64,000 nucleotides of DNA from Monocercomonoides exilis (Eukaryota > Preaxostyla > Oxymonadida > Polymastigidae): contig LSRY02000064.1 in NCBI GenBank assembly GCA_001643675.2, positions 310,001 through 374,000 on the forward strand, given 5' to 3'. The stretch's first letter is position 1, and each line of letters begins with the position of its first letter. Positions 58,200 to 64,000 of this stretch are shown piece after piece. Under the pieces are notes generated by a model that made no database searches, had not been told where the DNA came from, and saw only the letters and a list, made by a program, of their open reading frames with translations. The position numbers and the translations under genes were made by a program.

Positions 58200-60633
58200 A
58201 TGGAAACGCAAGCATCTGTTACTAATTATATCTCTCGAAGAATTGAAGTCCTTGTGTTGATTGTTGCTTCAATACTGGCATTTCTTCCTCGTCTGCTGTC
58301 AGTTTTGAGATACGAAGCAGGTTTGATATTTTTTCATTTAACAAAACATTAAATGAAAAATGTTGATTTTCTATTCCAAAATTACATTGCATCAAATGAC
58401 TTGATGATTTTTATTTGCGTAATATCGCTGATTAGTTATTCATGAATTTGATCCATATTTTAACTATCGTTCGTCTCAATATCTTGTTGACGAAGGTATC
58501 TACAAGTTCCACAACTGGTTTGATGAGCGTGCATGGTATCCTCTCGGTCGTATTGTCGGAGGAACAGTTTATCCAGGACTTATGTGGAGTGCTGCTCTTG
58601 TGTACAAATTTATGGAATGGATTGGGTTTCCAGTTGATGTAAGAATTTCTTGCATTTTAGTTTCCCCAATATGGGCCTCGATGACTGTTCTTGTTACGTA
58701 TGCCCTCACGAAAGCTGTGTGGAATAGGCATGCTGCACTTATAGCAGCAATGCTTGTTTCAATTGTTCCCGGATATATGTCACGTTCAGTTTCTGGTTCA
58801 TTTGATAATGAATGCATTTCTATTTTTGCATTGCTTTGGGTATTTTATTATTGGATTCGATCAGTCCAAACTGGTTCTATGTGGATGGCACTTTTATGTG
58901 CAGGCGCTTATTTTTATATGGCTTCGGCTTGGGGAGGATATGTGTTTATTATTAACCTTATTCCTTTGTATGTTCTTGTGATGTTGATTTTTGGCCGTTA
59001 TTCACGACGTCTTCATATTGCATACACATCGTTTTATGTGATGGGAATTCTTTCATCAATGCAGATCCAATTTGTTTCATTTATGCCCGTGCAATCAGGA
59101 GAGCATCTTGCATCATTTGGCATATTTGGACTGATGACGTTGATCGCTTTTCTTTTATTCTTGTACCGCTCTATGAGCAGAGAAGACTTCATGAAAACTT
59201 TGAAAGTTGGAGCATCTATCCTTGGAGGAGTAGCCTTTGTTGCAATGATTGGTTTGTATTACACTGGATATATCACTCCTTGGACAGGAAGATTTTACAA
59301 TTTGTTGCATCCAACGTATGCTAAATCTCATATTCCCATTATTGCATCTGTCTCCGAACATCAGCCAACAGCATGGCCTCACTTCTTTTTCGATCTGCAC
59401 TTGAACTCGCTTTTGTTTATCGCAGGAATTTACTTTATCTTCAAAAAAGTTAAGGAAGAGAAGTCAGTTGCCACAGCAGAACACGATCACGATGCTGCGG
59501 AGGTTGAGGCGAGAAAGGAGCAAGCAGCAAAGAATGATGGATTAATGTTTGTTGCTGTGTACAGTTGTGCTTCGCTTTATTTCTCAGGCGTGATGGTTCG
59601 TCTTATGCTTGTTTTGGCACCTGCCGCTTGCATCGTGGGTGCTATTGCAATTTCTGAGATTCTTTCCGTTATTGCTCGTAGAGCAATGAGATTTGCCAAT
59701 GGTTCACGCGTTGGTTTGAAAAATTCAACAGATACTGCAACAATCAACAGCACCATTACTAAGAACGAAGCAAATTCTGTGACAAAGAGCATCAATTCGA
59801 CCGAGTCATCTTCAGCGTCTCGAAGCTCATCAGATTCGAATCGTCTTCCTATTAGAAGAACAACTTCAAAGCCAAAAAGCTTGATTTCTCTTCAGACAGT
59901 TCTTCCGTTCGTATCCTTAGGAATTGTGAGCGTATTTTTGATGATTTATGGCCTGCATTGCATATGGGTGACATCAAATGCATACTCATCACCTTCAATT
60001 GTGTTTGCGTGGTATACAAATGATGGAACTCGCGTGATGATTGATGATTTCAGAGAGGCATACTCATGGCTGCGTCACAACACAGACGTGAACGCTAAAG
60101 TGATGTCATGGTGGGATTACGGGTATCAGATTACTGCGGTTGCCAACAGGACCGTCATTGTGGATAACAACACCTGGAACAACTCACACATTGCTACCGT
60201 TGGTACAGCTATGTCATCAACAGAAGAAGACGCATGGCCAATTTTGCAATATCTTGATGTTGATTATATTCTTGTGCTGTTCGGTGGAATGAGCGGTTAT
60301 TCTGGCGATGATGTGAACAAATTCCTGTGGATGGTTCGTATTGGTGGCGGAGTGTTCCCAAGAATTGTAGAGGCAGACTATTTGAGCAAGCGGGGCGAGT
60401 ACCGTGTTGACAGCGAGGCTGGTCCAGCGTTCTTGAATTGCATTTTGTACAAAATGTGCTACTACAACTTCGGACAGATTACCACACGTGCTGATAAGCC
60501 AGCCGGGTTCGATCTTGCAAGAAACCAAGTCATCGGAAACAAGGATATCTCATTTGAACATCTGGAAGAAGCATACACAACTCAGAGATGGATTGTGAGA
60601 ATTTTCAAAGTGAAGAAGGAAGAAACTTTCTAA
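58200..60633 (+). CDS. STT3: Oligosaccharyltransferase catalytic subunit STT3
   Basis: Two exons (58200-58320, 58436-60633) with a 115-bp phase-1 intron (GTTTGA...ATTAG) give 772 residues. STT3 transfers the lipid-linked glycan to Asn-X-Ser/Thr sequons in the ER lumen. The splice restores YEAVIHEFDPYFNYR, with catalytic Asp46 of the first acidic motif, then QYLVDEGIYKFHNWFDERAW and YPLGRIVGG, all hallmark sequences. Multiple membrane helices follow. The C-terminal lumenal domain carries the WWDYG signature (about residues 599-603), flanked by KVMSWWDYGYQITAVANR and VDNNTWNNSHIATVGTAMSS, and a DK/MI-type motif (VNKFLWMVRIGGG, about 665-677). A ~70-residue Ser/Thr/Lys-rich cytosolic insertion (around 59700-59880) is unusual. 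In many protists STT3 works alone or with few partners. Confidence 0.97.
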
Positions 60634-61034
60634 TATCGTTAAACACATTCTTGAATCAAATCTCTCCATATTTTTTTTATCTCTTTTTGATCACATTATT
60701 TGCCTTGCGTATCATGTCAACAATATTTGAACTTATTCTATTTTTCTTTGATGATTTAAAATAGTGAGCCTTCTATTTCCAGTCATTATGTTTATTTTTA
60801 TTTCTTCAATTTGGAAAAAAATTATTTTTTTTAATAAATATAATGTAAGTTACAAAAAGGTGAAAACAAACTGCTTCAACAGTTTGCTGTAATTGCTTGC
60901 CATTTGAAATTTTTGGCTTTTTATGTTCCTATTCACAATCACATAAAAATTAAAAAAAAGTTATAATTTTTGCTTTCTCAGTTTTCATAGGTTAGCATTT
61001 AGCACGTTCCACCTTTTTGACAAACTTTGACAAT
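60634..61034. other. Intergenic spacer between convergent genes
   Basis: 3' flanks of STT3 (+) and the Ser-rich gene (-). It contains T-rich DNA and a TTAATAAATATAATG block near 60830 that could serve as a polyadenylation signal. Nothing else is seen. Confidence 0.5.
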
Positions 61035-62733
61035 TCATAATTCAGGAGAAGAAGGAAGCGAGGGTGGCTGTGAATGAGGTGGTGAAGGAAAATCTTCAGA
61101 TGCTTCATCCTCAAATTCAGCATCAATCTGATTTTGCATTTGCTGGACTGGCTGATATCCTGCAAATATTCCTGAAAAAGGAGCACTGACGTTTGAATCT
61201 GAATTTTTGTGTTGATTTAACAGTGAAGGAATTACAAAAGCAGGAGGAGCGCTTCTATTTTGATTATAAGGACAAAAATCAGAAAACTTTGGTCTGAACA
61301 TTTTTGGATCAAATTCGGATGAAACAGATAATGAAAGACCATTCGATAAAGCAGAAGAAGCAGAATCATTATGAAATGATGCAAAATCGAGAGAAAAATC
61401 AGACTGATTCAGTGAGGATGATGACGAAGATGATAAAATTGAAGATTTTGATGATTCATTCGCTTCTGTTTCAGACGGCAAAGAGGAAGAAGCAGCAGAC
61501 TTTCGTGGAGCAAGCAGATTTACTCTTTTGAGGAATTCCTTTGAATGTTTGTATTTCTGGTAAAGCGCTGATGAAGGTGTTGGAGGCAGCGGAAACCTGG
61601 GCTTCCTGAGGATAACCAGTGCTGAAAATGGTGATGATAGAATAGACTCGCCGTTTGCTGGTTGTGTGTTGTGCTTTTGTGTTCCTTCAGGCAAAGGCAG
61701 TAAAGATGTTTGTGCATAATTTGATGTTATAGAAGCACTGCTGTTTTCTTTACTGCTGTCGAGCAAAAAAGCTGGAGGGATTTCTGGATACACAAGCAGC
61801 GGCGATGAAGGCTGCTCCAAATAAGGCTCGTCGTCTCTCATTCGGCGCTCGGCTGCTCTTTCCAACTCGGCAAAAAGAGGAGATAGAGTATTTGATGAAT
61901 GGTTTGGTGGAAGAAAAAAATGACTGCTAAAGGAAGATGGTTGTGCTGTGCTTTGGTAAGGGGGTGCGTTTAATGGCAAGGAAGATTGAAGATTTAATGA
62001 AGGAAATTGAGATGGGCAAGGGTGATGTTGAGATGCGAAAGTTGGATGTGGAAAAGGTTGGACGTCTGAAATAATTGGGGGTGGAACAAGAAAAGGATAA
62101 GGCATTTGAAACGGAAATGAGTCATTCAAAGGCGCATTCACCGGAAAAGTATTGACCGGTAAGAAATATGAAGGAGAATCACTAGGAGGTGCAGAAGCGA
62201 GAGGAAGAGGATTAAAGGCACCAGAAGGAATAGGTGGAGGAAGAGGCTGGAAGGAGATTTCAGAGAAGGAAGGTGGGCGTGATTGTTCGGCTTGTGGTAA
62301 AACAAATGGTTGTATAACATGAGACGAGGAAGAATTAAGTGTATTTTCTTGGATGGAATCTAAATGTAACATAGCTTCATTGCCTGTTGTATACTCTGTG
62401 CTTATTTTATTCATAGTCGAATTATTAGTGCAATTTTCGAGAATAGGTACTCGAGATGCATCAGAATCCGTTTGCATGAGATTCGCATCAGTAGAAGAAA
62501 TTAATTCCGGGTTAGGAACAGAAAGTGGAGGGAAGAAAGAAAGTGGAGGAGACAACGGATAACTCATTGAAGAAAAAGAAGACGAAGAATAGAAAGGATC
62601 TGCACCAGTAGGAAAATTATCGTTTTCCGTTGGATGATACAACAGCTCATTTTGACTGTTTGAAGGATCAATCTCTTTGGGATCTGCACTTTCGTCAAAA
62701 GAAAAGGAAAAAGAGGAAGAGGAAGAGGAGGAG

Positions 62734-62768
<35 letters not shown>

Positions 62769-63898
62769 GGATAATGAAGAGAATAATGATGAAGACAGCG
62801 TGTCTGCCAGATAGCCCTTTTCTATCAGTTTCTTCAGTTGTTGCTGCTGCTGCATCTCTCGTCTCTCTTCGTCTTTCTTCAGAATAAGCTCCCCTCTCTC
62901 ACGCGGAGTCAAAAGTCTCCTCTCCTCTCTGCGCTGCGCCTTCGCCAGCTGCTTCAGAAGTTTCCTTCTCCTCGCCTCTTTCTCCTTTGCTGCAAGTTCT
63001 GCATGTTCCAAGTCGTGCAGTTCGCACTGCAGCTCTTCCACAGTTTTTGGTTCAGTTGCCTTTTTCTCACATTCCTTGCTGTGTTCTCCTCCTCTCTTTC
63101 TTTTTCTGTCTGTTTCGTTGTCTTTTTCTTGACTCTCCTTTTTTGTGGTGTTTTCGTTTCGTAGATGTTCCTCTTCAGCGTCGTCCCACATTTTCGCTTC
63201 CTCCTCGTCTTTAATGTGCCACTTGCGAAGCCAAATTCCAAATTCCTTGTAAAAATTGACCGAGCTGATAATTTCGTTTCTAATGATAAGGCGGCTCTCC
63301 CGTTTCATCTTCCTTTCCTTCCATTCCATTTCTTTGGCCAATTTTGACAGTTCAATATCTGGATCAAATGAATCATCAGATTCTGTGCATTCTCCAGCAA
63401 GGCAACCAGATTTCTGTACCGATGCTTCTAATAAAAGCTTCTTCCTCTCCTCAAACCGCGCCCAATCGATTTCCAATTCTTTTTCCGCTTCTCTTCTAGT
63501 CATGTCGTCTTTGCGCCATTTTTCTGTTACTCTGGACGCAGCATTTCTAACGTCCATGGAACTATCTGCATACCTGTATGATCTATTATGCATTGCAGAA
63601 GATTTTTCAAAAAGAGTGATATGAGAAGGGCCAAATTTAAAAGGATCTTGTAATTTGGATTTTGTTGTTGAAGAAATAAGAGTGGAAAATGATTCTGTTG
63701 AAAGCTTATCAGAAGAATCAGAGTCTTCAGAATAGTCATTATCCAAACCACTTACAGAAATTGAAAAAGGAACTTTCGAGGACTCTGTAAATGAAGATGA
63801 GCAATCAAGAGAATTTAAAGGCTTTTCATGAATGGATTGTGGTTCAAAACGAAAAATTGAGGATGTTAACTTGCTATATTCGTTTGACTTTTCATTCT
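61035..63898 (-). CDS. Unknown charged/Ser-rich protein, 5' incomplete
   Basis: I do not recognise the family. The open frame covers at least 954 residues and continues upstream of the first in-frame candidate start. A splice acceptor (CTTTTTAG) at 63899-63900 and a possible donor (GTGTGC or GTAATTC) further right suggest the first exon lies beyond the window. The N-terminal part is acidic, then helical and strongly charged (ASRVTEKWRKDDMTRREAEK, EFGIWLRKWHIKDEEEAKMW, and a basic coiled coil around LLKQLAKAQRREERRLLTPR). Next come a poly-Ser tract encoded by a TCC/TCT microsatellite (about 62700-62790) and a long Pro/Ser/Phe-rich disordered half. No signal peptide or membrane segment. A nuclear or scaffold role is possible but unsupported. 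Confidence 0.6.
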
Positions 63899-64000
63899 CT
63901 AAAAAGAATAAAGAGCTAAAAATGCGAAAGAATTACTTATTTTGCACACCACCACACAAAGAAAATGGCTTTGAATAAGAAGAAGATGAATTTCTTTTCA

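Noticed and set aside
1-64000. Alternative genetic code with TAA/TAG read as Gln, as in some oxymonads
   Set aside because: TAA ends STT3, eIF5A, the giant gene and the receptor gene; TGA ends the pseudokinase and UBL-UBA genes. No in-frame TAA or TAG falls in conserved domains, apart from those removed by introns.
1-64000. CRISPR arrays, bacterial operons, tRNA genes
   Set aside because: No short regularly spaced direct repeats, no bacterial ribosome-binding pattern, and no tRNA-like fold that I could recognise by eye. A tRNA scan could still find one in the spacers.

Overview
The window reads as nuclear DNA of an anaerobic flagellate protist, most likely an oxymonad (Preaxostyla; Blattamonas/Monocercomonoides-like). 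This is inference. It rests on very AT-rich intergenic DNA, short GT-AG introns (13 placed, 55-250 bp), eukaryotic housekeeping genes (eIF5A, STT3, RNA polymerase III subunit RPC5, 5S rRNA), very large extracellular repeat proteins, and TAA and TGA both used as stops, so the standard code applies. Trichomonads are less likely because the introns lack their rigid long splice motifs.

Layout. 1-1026 (-): 5' part of RPC5, running off the window. 1738-3323 (-): UBL-UBA protein in three exons. 3324-7185: no gene, but dense with foldback/MITE-like repeats. 7186-8640 (+): unknown helical protein whose last codons were replaced by insertion of a complete Merlin/IS1595-type DNA transposon (8586-10070) with 26-bp inverted ends, a perfect 8-bp target duplication and an open transposase. 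10687-13935 (+): soluble pseudokinase-like protein. 14593-33784 (-): a 19-kb gene for a ~6,373-residue single-pass surface protein built from 13 beta-helix modules. 33961-39266 (-): OSCA/CSC1/TMEM63-family channel reconstructed from five exons. 39595-40131 (-): eIF5A. 40132-45914: gene-poor, holding a 5S rRNA gene (42661-42779, -) and repeat copies. 45915-55046 (+): a 3,043-residue relative of the giant protein, ending in a transmembrane helix and a degenerate kinase domain. 56432-57970 (-): legumain-family protein lacking both catalytic residues. 58200-60633 (+): STT3. 61035-63898 (-): unknown Ser-rich charged protein, 5' incomplete.

How parts may fit. Two surface proteins share one extracellular module, a Pmp-like Gly/Cys beta-helix plus a CG-x(4,5)-PC seam, but carry different cytoplasmic ends: a disordered tail in one and a pseudokinase in the other. 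A separate cytosolic pseudokinase with an N-terminal Met-Gly lies tail-to-tail with the tail-only giant. STT3 would N-glycosylate the Asn-rich ectodomains of both. Whether these form one sensing or adhesion system is inference, but the shared module and the pseudokinases are the most unusual content here.
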